Source: Ectothiorhodosinus mongolicus
GTDB taxonomy: Bacteria; Pseudomonadota; Gammaproteobacteria; Ectothiorhodospirales; Ectothiorhodospiraceae
DNA: 64,000 bases
NCBI RefSeq assembly: GCF_022406875.1
Contig: NZ_CP023018.1
Coordinates: 717,575-781,574 of the forward strand
Direction of reading: 5' to 3'
Made by a program: the position numbers and the translations under genes. Under the pieces are notes generated by a model. The model saw only the letters and a program-made list of their open reading frames with translations. It was not told the origin of the DNA and did no database searches. This document shows, piece by piece, positions 1-7,851 of the stretch (position 1 is the stretch's first letter; each line of letters starts with the position of its first letter).

Positions 1-246
1 CAGTGCCCGCTCAGTTTCGTCGCGTGCAGTACATTCGCCCCAGTCGTTGCCATTGGACAGAATCGCAGCGTCAATCTCTAAGTCTGATGCCCACCGCGCG
101 ACCCGGTCGGGTGCATTGAGCAGTGGCAGAAGCACGATTTCGGGAGAGATCACGTGAAGGTAGCGATACCAGTCCTCGCTCACCGCGTCGCGCGCCTCGC
201 CATGTACGGGTTCTATCATCCGTCTTGTCGAGATGGCTATCCGCAT
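1..246 (-). CDS. Class I amidotransferase-like protein, probable gamma-glutamyl-CDP-amidate hydrolase (partial)
   Basis: This reading frame opens with ATG at 246 and runs off the left edge, so only the first 82 residues are visible. It begins MRIAIS, has the EARDAVSEDWYRYL segment and a LSNGNDW motif around residue 70, followed by ARDETERAL. That pattern is typical of the gamma-glutamyl hydrolase (peptidase C26-like) branch of class I glutamine amidotransferases. The catalytic Cys and His/Glu would lie outside the window. It follows the dikinase-type gene by 38 bp. In Campylobacter jejuni the equivalent pair (Cj1418 and Cj1417) makes phosphoglutamine and releases cytidine diphosphoramidate for capsule modification. 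That role is an inference from family resemblance and gene order. Confidence 0.7.
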   Translation of the reverse strand, partial: MRIAISTRRMIEPVHGEARDAVSEDWYRYLHVISPEIVLLPLLNAPDRVARWASDLEIDAAILSNGNDWGECTARDETERAL

Positions 247-284
247 GTTGGTCCGTCCATTACCGACTACACTCCGTGGTGTTA

Positions 285-2747
285 TCAGTGCTCCACCAGC
301 TTGATGGTGCCTGCGGCACAGTCCAACTCGATCTGGTTGCTGCGCGTGACTCGCTCGAAGATCTGCTCACCGCAGCCGATGGCGGCAGGGATATTCAACT
401 CCGCGCACCGGATCGCCATATGCGAATTCGCCCCCCCGAACTGCGTCACCAGCCCCAGAATGTTGCGGGTAAAGATCCAGTCGAAACCGGGATCGGCGCT
501 TTCGATGGCAACGATCTTGCCGTCCAGCAAACCTGGGGCGATGTTGGTGCTGCTGACATGTAAGCAGACACCAGTCACCTGTTTGAGGGTTACGAAATTG
601 GGCTGTTCAAGCAGCATCGGCACGACAAAGAGATCCGAGTGCCGTGTCAGCAGGAAGGGCAAGCGCACACCAGTCGTAACCTCGTGTTCTCGCCTTCCAG
701 ACTCGGCGCGGACGCGCAAATGCTCCTCGAAGGAACGGCCATGCTGAACCACAGTGCAATCCATCAATTCGCGGATATCGAGATGCGACAGTTCGTCCCG
801 GCTCAGGCGCTGGTCCTCACCCCAGGCGGCTAGCACTTCCAAGCAGGCGCTGATACTGCGTGTGAAGACCAGCTTAGCCCATTCGCGACCTCGGATCGCC
901 TCGCGGCAATATTGCAGGAAGTCATTACAGGAGAGGGAAAAACCTGCGGCCGAGAGCCGCTTTTCGATCTCGGCGGATTTCGCTGGACTCAAAACGAAGG
1001 GTTCGGTTGCGGGAGGCGAGTCGCCCGAGATAGAAAACACCTCCTCGCCACGCTGGTCATAACGCAGCGACATAATGTCATAGGTGCCTGGGCGCAGATG
1101 CCCATAATCGCGCAGCAGATCCTCCAGTTTGATCTCGCCTTCCCGAAAGCGGTGAATATTGACGATGAATTCGGTGACAACGCTGGTGATGCTCTGGTTG
1201 AACGCATTGATGTCGTCGCCACTCAGCAAGCCCTCCTCGCGTAAAGATTGTAGCAGCGCCTTGGCGATGAACCCATGCCGCGCGAGAATCGAGAAGGGGA
1301 TAGTGCCCAGCTCGATGCAATTTTCTAGCAATTCCCTAGCCAGATCGATCGTAGGGGGGTGTTCTTGCTCACCTGCCAGCACCTCGTATCTCGCCTGCAA
1401 CTCATTCACAGCGATCACCTGCTGGGCAACAGAGGCCCGGCGTCCGTCAACTAGATCCACCGTCATTTCGCGATAAGCTTCGTGGATCAGGACCATCTCG
1501 TCTTGGGTGACATCCTCGGGGAGCATCTGCCGTGCGCGGGTGTCGAAATCGAAGGTCCAAGCTGTCAGGGCGATGCCGAATTCAACCTTGTCGTGTAGCA
1601 ACGGGTTATCGGCCAGTTTGTGCAGCCAGTACAACACCATGCGATTTGCCAGATCGTCTGGGATGGTTGCAGGAATGAAACTACGCAGGCTCTGGCGTAC
1701 GTCAATATACGGCTGGCCAGCGCAGGATACCATCAGCGGCTTGCCGCGCGGATGGAAATAGCCCATGCGCTCGCGGGCCACGCGCCAGACACTGTCGGTG
1801 ATGACATAGCGGTAGAGACTGAAGGCTAATCGCCGTGGCGCGTTACCGATGATCTCAGCCGGGTTCCAGTCCGGCATCTTGCCAAGGATAGTCGCGGTTT
1901 TTGAATCCCCACCCTCCAGAAGCAACCGTGGTGCGACGGATTTCTCCAGCCGCACCAGCGCATCGTCGATGCGCTGGCTCAGCCCACGGCTCCAGTTCGG
2001 CTGGGCGGTGATGCGCCGGGCCTGAAAGAGATGGATGTGGTGATCCATGTCGATGGCGAACTCAATATCGAGAGAGGATTCACCGGTGATCTGCTCGATC
2101 TCGCGCACCGCTGAGAGCAGCTGTAAAAATCGCTCGGACCGCACGGTATCGACGTGATCACGGTGGATGTAGATGGTGCGGTTAACGTAGCCCGTTCCCG
2201 ATGTCACCGAATCGGTCAAGCCGGTCTCGTCGTCGTAATTAACAACATAATAGGGTGCGCCGCTACTAAGCACCTGGGTAAAGATCACACCGCTCATCGA
2301 CACCCGGTCGACCATCTTCTGTACCAAAACCTGATCTTCGGAATTGGACTCGGCAGCGGCACCCCGATAGCTAGCAAATACCTCCTCGATGGCCGATATC
2401 AAGGCCGCCCTGTCCGCTGGCGGGATATGGGGCACCGACAAAAACGCGCCGGCTTGAGCATAAAGCTCGCCATCTTCGTTCCGTGCCGAGGATCGCACGA
2501 TGACTGTACCCTTGCCATCCGCCAGATCCGCGATATCGGCCAGCACTGCATCGTGGCTCATCTGCCAGCGGGCGAGGTCAAAATGTCGGAATTGCGGAAT
2601 CGACCATCTTTTCAGCTCGCCATCTAGCCGGGCAAGGGTTTCGGCTTTCGAGCCGAACTGAAATGTTTTTCTGACCTTCACGAAATTAAGAAGATTACTT
2701 GTGTAGTTCACGTCTATTTTAGGTTTACCAAGCACCCCAGCCTCCAT
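285..2747 (-). CDS. PEP-synthase-like phosphotransferase, probable L-glutamine kinase (phosphoramidate biosynthesis)
   Basis: This 820-residue protein has a pyruvate-phosphate-dikinase-type ATP-binding domain at about 1-250 (GSKAETL at 32-38, VRSSARNEDG at 84-93, LDIEFAID and LFQARRI at 226-246). A long central region of about 250-720 follows. The C-terminus is a swivelling phosphohistidine domain, with GGANSH at 771-776 placing the catalytic His at 776. The PEP-binding barrel of true PEP synthase is absent. The ATP/acceptor/His layout matches rifampin phosphotransferase and the C. jejuni glutamine kinase Cj1418. Company with nonulosonate genes and a downstream gamma-glutamyl hydrolase-like gene favours glutamine kinase. 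The start overlaps the SDR gene by 23 bp, suggesting coupling. The acceptor substrate is inferred, not shown. Confidence 0.7.
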   Translation of the reverse strand: MEAGVLGKPKIDVNYTSNLLNFVKVRKTFQFGSKAETLARLDGELKRWSIPQFRHFDLARWQMSHDAVLADIADLADGKGTVIVRSSARNEDGELYAQAGAFLSVPHIPPADRAALISAIEEVFASYRGAAAESNSEDQVLVQKMVDRVSMSGVIFTQVLSSGAPYYVVNYDDETGLTDSVTSGTGYVNRTIYIHRDHVDTVRSERFLQLLSAVREIEQITGESSLDIEFAIDMDHHIHLFQARRITAQPNWSRGLSQRIDDALVRLEKSVAPRLLLEGGDSKTATILGKMPDWNPAEIIGNAPRRLAFSLYRYVITDSVWRVARERMGYFHPRGKPLMVSCAGQPYIDVRQSLRSFIPATIPDDLANRMVLYWLHKLADNPLLHDKVEFGIALTAWTFDFDTRARQMLPEDVTQDEMVLIHEAYREMTVDLVDGRRASVAQQVIAVNELQARYEVLAGEQEHPPTIDLARELLENCIELGTIPFSILARHGFIAKALLQSLREEGLLSGDDINAFNQSITSVVTEFIVNIHRFREGEIKLEDLLRDYGHLRPGTYDIMSLRYDQRGEEVFSISGDSPPATEPFVLSPAKSAEIEKRLSAAGFSLSCNDFLQYCREAIRGREWAKLVFTRSISACLEVLAAWGEDQRLSRDELSHLDIRELMDCTVVQHGRSFEEHLRVRAESGRREHEVTTGVRLPFLLTRHSDLFVVPMLLEQPNFVTLKQVTGVCLHVSSTNIAPGLLDGKIVAIESADPGFDWIFTRNILGLVTQFGGANSHMAIRCAELNIPAAIGCGEQIFERVTRSNQIELDCAAGTIKLVEH

Positions 2748-3540
2748 CGACCCATAGATTCTGACCCGTTACATACCGGGACATATCGCTGGCCAGGTAT
2801 GCGATAGCGCCACGAAAATCCTCCTCTATGGCCATGCGCTTCAACGGCGTCTTATCTTCATAGCGCCGCACGAACGCCTCCGGTTGATTCCGCAACACAC
2901 CTCCTGGCGAGATGGCATTGACTCGCACATCAGGCGCAAGCGTGGTCGCCAGCCAGCGAGTCAATTGGATCAGGCCACCCTTGGACGCGGCATAGGCGGC
3001 CGGGTTGCCCATCGTTGTGCCCATCGTTGCGCCCTCGTACAGACGCCAGTCGGGGCCGTACTCGCCGTAGATTGAGCTTATGTTGATAATATTACCTCCA
3101 CACGCCGCTCGGAGCTCTGGCGTAAAGGCCTGTGAGAGGTGAAAAGCGGCGGTCAGGTTGACTTCCATGGCCCTGCGCCAAGTGTCCAGGGTCTGCTCCT
3201 CAAAGGACCCGACCCAGCCTTGCAAATTCGAGTCACCAACGAATGCGGCGTTGTTGATCAAGCTATTGAGGCCCCGACCATCGGCCTTGACGGTTTCGAT
3301 CAGCGCCCTTCGTTGGTCTTCAATTTCCAGGTCACAAACCAGAGCCAGCGTCACTATTGACCATTTGGCCTGCAAGTCCTCCACCAGTGGGCCAAGGTCA
3401 CAGCCCGGGCGATCCACAAGCACCAGGTCGGCGCCGAGCTCGGCCAGGGTGTCGGCCATCACCCGCCCCAGGCCACCGGCCGCACCGGTGATCAGGGCAC
3501 GACGCCCGCGCAGATCCATAAGTCCCTTGAGGGTGGTCAT
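2725..3540 (-). CDS. SDR-family oxidoreductase, PtmA-like
   Basis: This is a 271-residue short-chain dehydrogenase. The TGAAGGLG nucleotide-binding loop lies at 18-25, NNAA at about 96-99, the catalytic Ser at about 155-156 and YAASK at 183-187. The C-terminal YVTGQNLWVDGG segment is a family hallmark. Similar enzymes (PtmA) stand beside the CMP-sugar synthetase in Campylobacter legionaminate clusters, where they are implicated in supplying the glucosamine precursor. The exact substrate cannot be read from sequence. The gene overlaps the upstream cytidylyltransferase by 4 bp and the downstream kinase by 23 bp. A short internal repetition (MGTTMG near 173-178) lies in the loop before the active-site Tyr. 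Confidence 0.8.
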   Translation of the reverse strand: MTTLKGLMDLRGRRALITGAAGGLGRVMADTLAELGADLVLVDRPGCDLGPLVEDLQAKWSIVTLALVCDLEIEDQRRALIETVKADGRGLNSLINNAAFVGDSNLQGWVGSFEEQTLDTWRRAMEVNLTAAFHLSQAFTPELRAACGGNIINISSIYGEYGPDWRLYEGATMGTTMGNPAAYAASKGGLIQLTRWLATTLAPDVRVNAISPGGVLRNQPEAFVRRYEDKTPLKRMAIEEDFRGAIAYLASDMSRYVTGQNLWVDGGWGAW

Positions 3541-4253
3541 GCCTCACCCTGCCGCTTGTTCATCAGCAACTCGGCAATCTGGAAATCCAGCAGGCTATCT
3601 ATATCAATTGCCCTCTCAATAGGCACGTGTACTGCCCTTACCCTCCCCAGAAACAAAGAGTCATTTTCCATCACGAATTTAGGGCTCATAACATAGGCTA
3701 CTGTCGTCATATCAAACAGCGTAGGAGCATCCTGTCTTCTTGGGATTCCATTCGAGGCTGAAATGACCAGTTCGAATCTACCATCCGATTTCTCTTTAAC
3801 CATATTGAAATACGGATTCCGATGAGGTTCTGTGACAGTAATTACTGCATCACACTCATTCTTAAAATATAGATCTAAGCACCTCTCTATATCTTGTGGC
3901 AACCGCAACGGCGCAGTCACAGGAACACTAACCATCACATCAGGGTAGGAACCGTCTTCCTTTTGGACAAACTCAAGCGCATGACGCCAAGCAAGCCATT
4001 CAGGCGAAGAATCTGTAGCGAGCTCGTCAGGACGCAGGAATGGAACTTCAGCACCGTATTCGGCAGCAACAGTTGCAATTTCTTGGCAATCAGTCGACAC
4101 AATGACTCGACGGATTCGTTTAACAGCTTTGGCATGCTCAATCGCCCAAGCAATCAGAGGCTTACTATTTAATGGGCGAATATTCTTCCCTGGAAGTCCC
4201 TTTGAGCCGCAGCGCGCGAATATAAACGCAATGACATTAGGCTCATAAGCCAT
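3537..4253 (-). CDS. legF: CMP-nonulosonate (N-acylneuraminate/legionaminate) cytidylyltransferase
   Basis: This 238-residue protein activates a nonulosonic acid with CTP to give the CMP-sugar donor. The diagnostic N-terminal motif ARCGSKGLPGKN at 13-24 binds the nucleotide, and SVPVTAPLR further on is typical of NeuA/NeuA2 enzymes. Presence of LegB, LegC, LegG and LegI in the same operon points to legionaminic rather than sialic acid. It starts inside the 3' end of the oxidoreductase gene (11-bp overlap) and overlaps the SDR by 4 bp. Base composition is lower in GC than the flanking SDR and kinase genes. The symbol is by analogy. Confidence 0.85.
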   Translation of the reverse strand: MAYEPNVIAFIFARCGSKGLPGKNIRPLNSKPLIAWAIEHAKAVKRIRRVIVSTDCQEIATVAAEYGAEVPFLRPDELATDSSPEWLAWRHALEFVQKEDGSYPDVMVSVPVTAPLRLPQDIERCLDLYFKNECDAVITVTEPHRNPYFNMVKEKSDGRFELVISASNGIPRRQDAPTLFDMTTVAYVMSPKFVMENDSLFLGRVRAVHVPIERAIDIDSLLDFQIAELLMNKRQGEA

Positions 4254-5262
4254 ATTTTTTATCCGCGAAAACCCGCGCGCCGTTTAGCTCAGCAGAGCGT
4301 CTGGCCATATCAACCATCGCTAGCACTCGCAGACCAGCATCGCCATCCACAAGTGGCTGTGCACCAGATTCAACACAGCTCAAAAAGTGATCCCATTGTG
4401 CCTTGTAACTATCATCGCGATCATGGGGAATCGAGACGATTTGTTCCCAGTTGGATCTACCTGGATCAAAATGATCGACACAGCCAGTTAAACCATTCCA
4501 ACGCAAAGTCCCCAGTTCACCGATTACGGTGCAAAGTCTGGCTGGATCTCTTCGCACAAAGTCCATGTTCAGATTCACAACGACAGGCTTTTCGCTTGGA
4601 TTAGACCCAAATCCAATATTCAAATAGGCAACATCTTCGACATCGACATCAAGATCGCTTACGTTACCGACCCATGCGTTAAGCCAATGCATCTCTCCAA
4701 AAATCCAGCGTAGATAGTCAAACTCATGACTGAGCTCCAACAACACACCCCCACCCAAATCGCCCCTTGCAGACACGCCAGCACGATAATCGGTGTTCGG
4801 GCGCCAATCGGGCAAATACTGTCCAATTTCACAACGCACGGAAAGCGGCTTACCGACCAATCCCTCGTTAATCAAATCGCGAAACCGTGACAGTGAGGGC
4901 AAATAACGCAAGTTGTACCCGACTTGGCCGATCACGCCTGCTGCACGAACAGTATCAAGAAAGTCCGCTACGTCATCTGACTTATCAGCAATTGGTTTTT
5001 CGATGAGCAGATGACAGCCCATCTCAGCCAATGCGTTAGCAATACCCAAATGAAAAGGTGCTGGGTTCGCGACTATTGCAGCTTGCGGCGCAAACGATCG
5101 TACGTCATCCATAGACGAGGTAACTAAATTTGCCATCTCGGGAATATCGGTCGTTCGCTCATGACGAAAGACCATAATCGTAGCGTCGGGCAGGCTCTCA
5201 CGAACGATTCTCACATGCCGCTTGCCAACACTCCCATGCCCTACAATCAGGATACGTTTCAA
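4243..5262 (-). CDS. Gfo/Idh/MocA-family oxidoreductase (TTG start)
   Basis: This NAD(P)-dependent sugar oxidoreductase starts with a Rossmann fold (KRILIVGHGSVGKRH) and has an LIEKPIAD motif containing the family EKP signature. I chose the TTG at 5262, not the upstream ATG at 5319, because translation then begins directly at the Rossmann strand and the TTG overlaps the TGA of the HisF-like gene by 4 bp. That gives 339 residues. It lies where Campylobacter clusters carry ptmF, between the amidotransferase genes and the CMP-sugar synthetase. It probably acts on the glucosamine precursor or the finished nonulosonate; the substrate is unknown. Confidence 0.78.
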   Translation of the reverse strand: MKRILIVGHGSVGKRHVRIVRESLPDATIMVFRHERTTDIPEMANLVTSSMDDVRSFAPQAAIVANPAPFHLGIANALAEMGCHLLIEKPIADKSDDVADFLDTVRAAGVIGQVGYNLRYLPSLSRFRDLINEGLVGKPLSVRCEIGQYLPDWRPNTDYRAGVSARGDLGGGVLLELSHEFDYLRWIFGEMHWLNAWVGNVSDLDVDVEDVAYLNIGFGSNPSEKPVVVNLNMDFVRRDPARLCTVIGELGTLRWNGLTGCVDHFDPGRSNWEQIVSIPHDRDDSYKAQWDHFLSCVESGAQPLVDGDAGLRVLAMVDMARRSAELNGARVFADKKYGL

Positions 5263-6083
5263 TTTTTTACACCATCCGTTAGACGCAGGTTTTCTTCCAC
5301 TTGATTTGGTGGCGGCCATTTAGCGAGTTGTATTTCTTGCTCTGTAACTAGAGCACGGGCCTTTTTCAGCCCATCACCCACAAAATTAAATAAATGCGCT
5401 GTCGCAACGGCATCCACTCTTTTGTCGCACAAGCCTTTTAACAGATGCAGACCGTGACCAGCACCTCCTGCCAATATGATTGGGAGATTAAGACCTGCTG
5501 GACATAGGTTCAGAACACTCAAATCAAACCCTCGCCCAGTGCCATCCTGATTGATTGAATTAAGATAAAGTTCTCCAACGCAATCAGAAGGAATCTTTTC
5601 TAACAAATCACTCACTGATTCGCACTTCATTTCACTGCCATTTTTCGTGTAAAGACCGAACACTCCATCAGAATTTCGTTTAAGGTCGATAGAACCAACA
5701 ACACACTGCTGTCCGAATTCCTGAGCCAAATTAGCAACCAGCCGCTGATCATCAAATAAAGCCGAATTCACTACCACTTTATCAGCCCCTGATCTGAGAA
5801 GAGTCCGGGCATGCTCCAAGTCACGCACCCCACCCCCAGCGGCGATGGGCGCAAAGCAACCTTTTGTGAGCGCCTTTAAAGTTTCTGAGAAGCGATTTAC
5901 ATCCCTCTGGGAACGACTTACATCTAACACAACAAGTTCGTCGATGTAAAAAGCGATATGAGCAAAGTTATAGTTTTTTTGAAGCCAATCAATTGTGCCT
6001 ACTTTCTGCAAACGAAAATTACGGCTGAGCACGAAATGCCCATTGTCATAGAGCAGGGTGAAAATAATCCGCTTTTTTAACAC
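5259..6083 (-). CDS. HisF-like ammonia-channelling subunit (paralogue lacking one catalytic Asp)
   Basis: This is a 274-residue TIM-barrel protein of the HisF family, slightly longer than histidine-pathway HisF. The strand-1 catalytic Asp of true HisF (CLDVKDG) is replaced: the aligned segment reads TLLYDNG at about 9-15. The second region, GSIDLKR, is kept, while the later SIDRDGT reads SINQDGT. This fits a HisF2/WbpI-type paralogue that passes ammonia from HisH to a sugar amidotransferase and does not make imidazole glycerol phosphate. HisH lies directly upstream and the PseA/WbpG-type enzyme beyond it. No other histidine genes are present in the window. The region is AT-rich. Confidence 0.82.
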   Translation of the reverse strand: MLKKRIIFTLLYDNGHFVLSRNFRLQKVGTIDWLQKNYNFAHIAFYIDELVVLDVSRSQRDVNRFSETLKALTKGCFAPIAAGGGVRDLEHARTLLRSGADKVVVNSALFDDQRLVANLAQEFGQQCVVGSIDLKRNSDGVFGLYTKNGSEMKCESVSDLLEKIPSDCVGELYLNSINQDGTGRGFDLSVLNLCPAGLNLPIILAGGAGHGLHLLKGLCDKRVDAVATAHLFNFVGDGLKKARALVTEQEIQLAKWPPPNQVEENLRLTDGVKN

Positions 6084-6084
6084 T

Positions 6085-6714
6085 TCAAGCGCTCAGAAAA
6101 TTATCAAGCAACTTTAGTCCGTTAGTCTGACTTTTTTCCGGATGGAATTGTGCGCCAAACACATTTTCATTCTGATAGGCCGAGAGAAAGTCAACGCCAT
6201 AATTGCAGATCGCTTTCGCACCTGGAAACAATCCAGGAAGCATGCGATATGAATGAACAAAGTAGAAATCTGCTGAACCACTAAAGCCGTCGAAAAAATC
6301 AGATTCACCTGGCAAAAACACTTCATTGAACCCAATATGAGGGAGCTTTCTGCCACTTAACTCTTCTGAATTAAAACGTTCAATTTTTGCTGGGATGATA
6401 CCTAGACCAGCACAAGAACCGTCTTCAGTAGAAGACTCTCCTAGCAATTGGAACCCCAGACAGATCCCCAGAATTTTTCGGTTTCTTATGGTTACGGCTT
6501 CCTTGATCGCCTCATCAAGTCCCGTCTTTTGCAATTCTTGCAGCGCTGAACGAAATGACCCAACACCTGGAAGCACGAGTGCTTCCGCATTGACGATTAC
6601 TGACGGATCTGAGCTAACAATGGCTCTGGCACCCAAGAAGTCCAATGCACTAAGCACAGACCAGATGTTACCCTTACCATAATCAACTATGACAACATGT
6701 TGTGACTTGTTCAT
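6085..6714 (-). CDS. HisH-like glutamine amidotransferase subunit
   Basis: This is a 209-residue class I glutaminase. The nucleophile elbow LGICLG gives Cys85, and FHPE near the end supplies His191 and Glu193, so the triad is intact. It hydrolyses glutamine to release ammonia. With the adjacent HisF-like barrel it is expected to feed the sugar amidotransferase encoded upstream (4-bp overlap), as in acetamidino-sugar clusters of Pseudomonas and Campylobacter. The alternative, a second copy of histidine biosynthesis, is unlikely because HisF has lost a catalytic residue. Confidence 0.87.
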   Translation of the reverse strand: MNKSQHVVIVDYGKGNIWSVLSALDFLGARAIVSSDPSVIVNAEALVLPGVGSFRSALQELQKTGLDEAIKEAVTIRNRKILGICLGFQLLGESSTEDGSCAGLGIIPAKIERFNSEELSGRKLPHIGFNEVFLPGESDFFDGFSGSADFYFVHSYRMLPGLFPGAKAICNYGVDFLSAYQNENVFGAQFHPEKSQTNGLKLLDNFLSA

Positions 6715-7832
6715 TTCACAGTAAAGATTGGCATCCAGCGGCCGTCTCTCTTCTCGAACAGCTCAGTATTTGCATACTTATCCAGAACCACATCAAACTC
6801 TGCCTTACTCATTTGATAGTAATCTAGATAAGTATCAATATACTCGTCAGGATAGTGGCCATCATAAATACGCACTAAGTTCACTGCCTGTTCACGATCC
6901 ATTGCACCACGCCGAATTTCAATTGAAGCGTCCTGGTTTGCTCGTCCAAAGCCAAATTTTAGGTACATCAAATAGGCATGAAGTGCATACAAGGCTTGAT
7001 CGTTTTGAGCAAAGTTTGTAAATGTCCCGGAGTTCGTATCTTCAGCCTCCTTCAAACCGCAGTGTTCTTTTGCAATGAGGTAGTTGCGGTATGGGTCCCA
7101 GTTTTCAAAATAGGACCAGTGTGTGATATCAATTGGTGATTCTGCTAAGAGTTCGTCATCTGGGAACCTAAAAAATGCAAGATCCGACTCTGCTATCCCC
7201 GAACCTTCCAATACCTTTTCGTAACCGCCCTCAAGGTAAATTTTTTTCATATACTGCACATCATAGATTGGGTTTTTATCCGTCTCGGTTGAGCCACCGT
7301 ATTCGACCTCACCATCCTCGCCATAGAAAATAAGGCCAATCCCAAATTGAGCAGCAATTCTTATAGGGGCAGCCTGAATAGCAATCAGCCAGCCATAATA
7401 CGGAAAGCCCATCTCAACCAGTCCTCGTTTATTAAGTATTCGCATCGCCTCAAATGCTGGATTAATTGAAATATGATTAAAACCACCCTCAACAAAAGCA
7501 CGCAAATTCTTCTCACCCAACTCCAGTGGCAACGCAGGCGTAACGGTGACACACAACGGATGCATTCCATATTTATGTTTCAAATTGTACGCAACATAAG
7601 AGCCATCCTTGCCTCCACTTACTGGAACGAGGCAATCAAATGAGCCATCAGATCGACGATGCTTATCGACAAGACTTACTAGCTCCTTTTCTCGCTGCTT
7701 CCAATCAAGAACTTGCTTCTTTTCCATCCAGCGACACGCATTACACCAACCACGCTCATCAAAAGTAATTCTAGGGCGCGTCGACATAGAAAGACAGTTT
7801 GAACACCATGTAACATCAATTTTATTATTCAT
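6711..7832 (-). CDS. N-acetyl sugar amidotransferase (PseA/WbpG/PtmG family)
   Basis: This 373-residue enzyme converts an N-acetyl group on a sugar into an acetamidino group with ammonia and ATP. It has an N-terminal zinc site (WCSNC ... GWCNAC) and a PP-loop ATP pyrophosphatase motif, SGGKDGS, at about 84-90. I place the start at the ATG at 7832 (MNNKIDVTW), after the end of the preceding gene; a longer in-frame start at 7895 would overlap it. With HisH and HisF it forms the three-part amidination module. Acting on legionaminate it would give a LegAm-type sugar. The gene is AT-rich relative to the flanks. Confidence 0.87.
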   Translation of the reverse strand: MNNKIDVTWCSNCLSMSTRPRITFDERGWCNACRWMEKKQVLDWKQREKELVSLVDKHRRSDGSFDCLVPVSGGKDGSYVAYNLKHKYGMHPLCVTVTPALPLELGEKNLRAFVEGGFNHISINPAFEAMRILNKRGLVEMGFPYYGWLIAIQAAPIRIAAQFGIGLIFYGEDGEVEYGGSTETDKNPIYDVQYMKKIYLEGGYEKVLEGSGIAESDLAFFRFPDDELLAESPIDITHWSYFENWDPYRNYLIAKEHCGLKEAEDTNSGTFTNFAQNDQALYALHAYLMYLKFGFGRANQDASIEIRRGAMDREQAVNLVRIYDGHYPDEYIDTYLDYYQMSKAEFDVVLDKYANTELFEKRDGRWMPIFTVK

Positions 7833-7851
7833 AAACTTTTTGTAGTCCGAT

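Noticed and set aside
285-2747. Ordinary PEP synthase or pyruvate phosphate dikinase
   Set aside because: The His domain is at the extreme C-terminus, with no PEP-binding barrel after it, so the standard reaction cannot be completed.
3537-4253. Could this cytidylyltransferase be the CTP:phosphoglutamine enzyme of the phosphoramidate pathway?
   Set aside because: The ARCGSKGLPGKN motif is that of CMP-nonulosonate synthetases, and a leg pathway needs one. A phosphoglutamine cytidylyltransferase is more likely to lie left of the window.
6085-6714. HisH as part of histidine biosynthesis
   Set aside because: Its HisF partner has lost a catalytic Asp, and the neighbour is a sugar amidotransferase. 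No other his genes are present.
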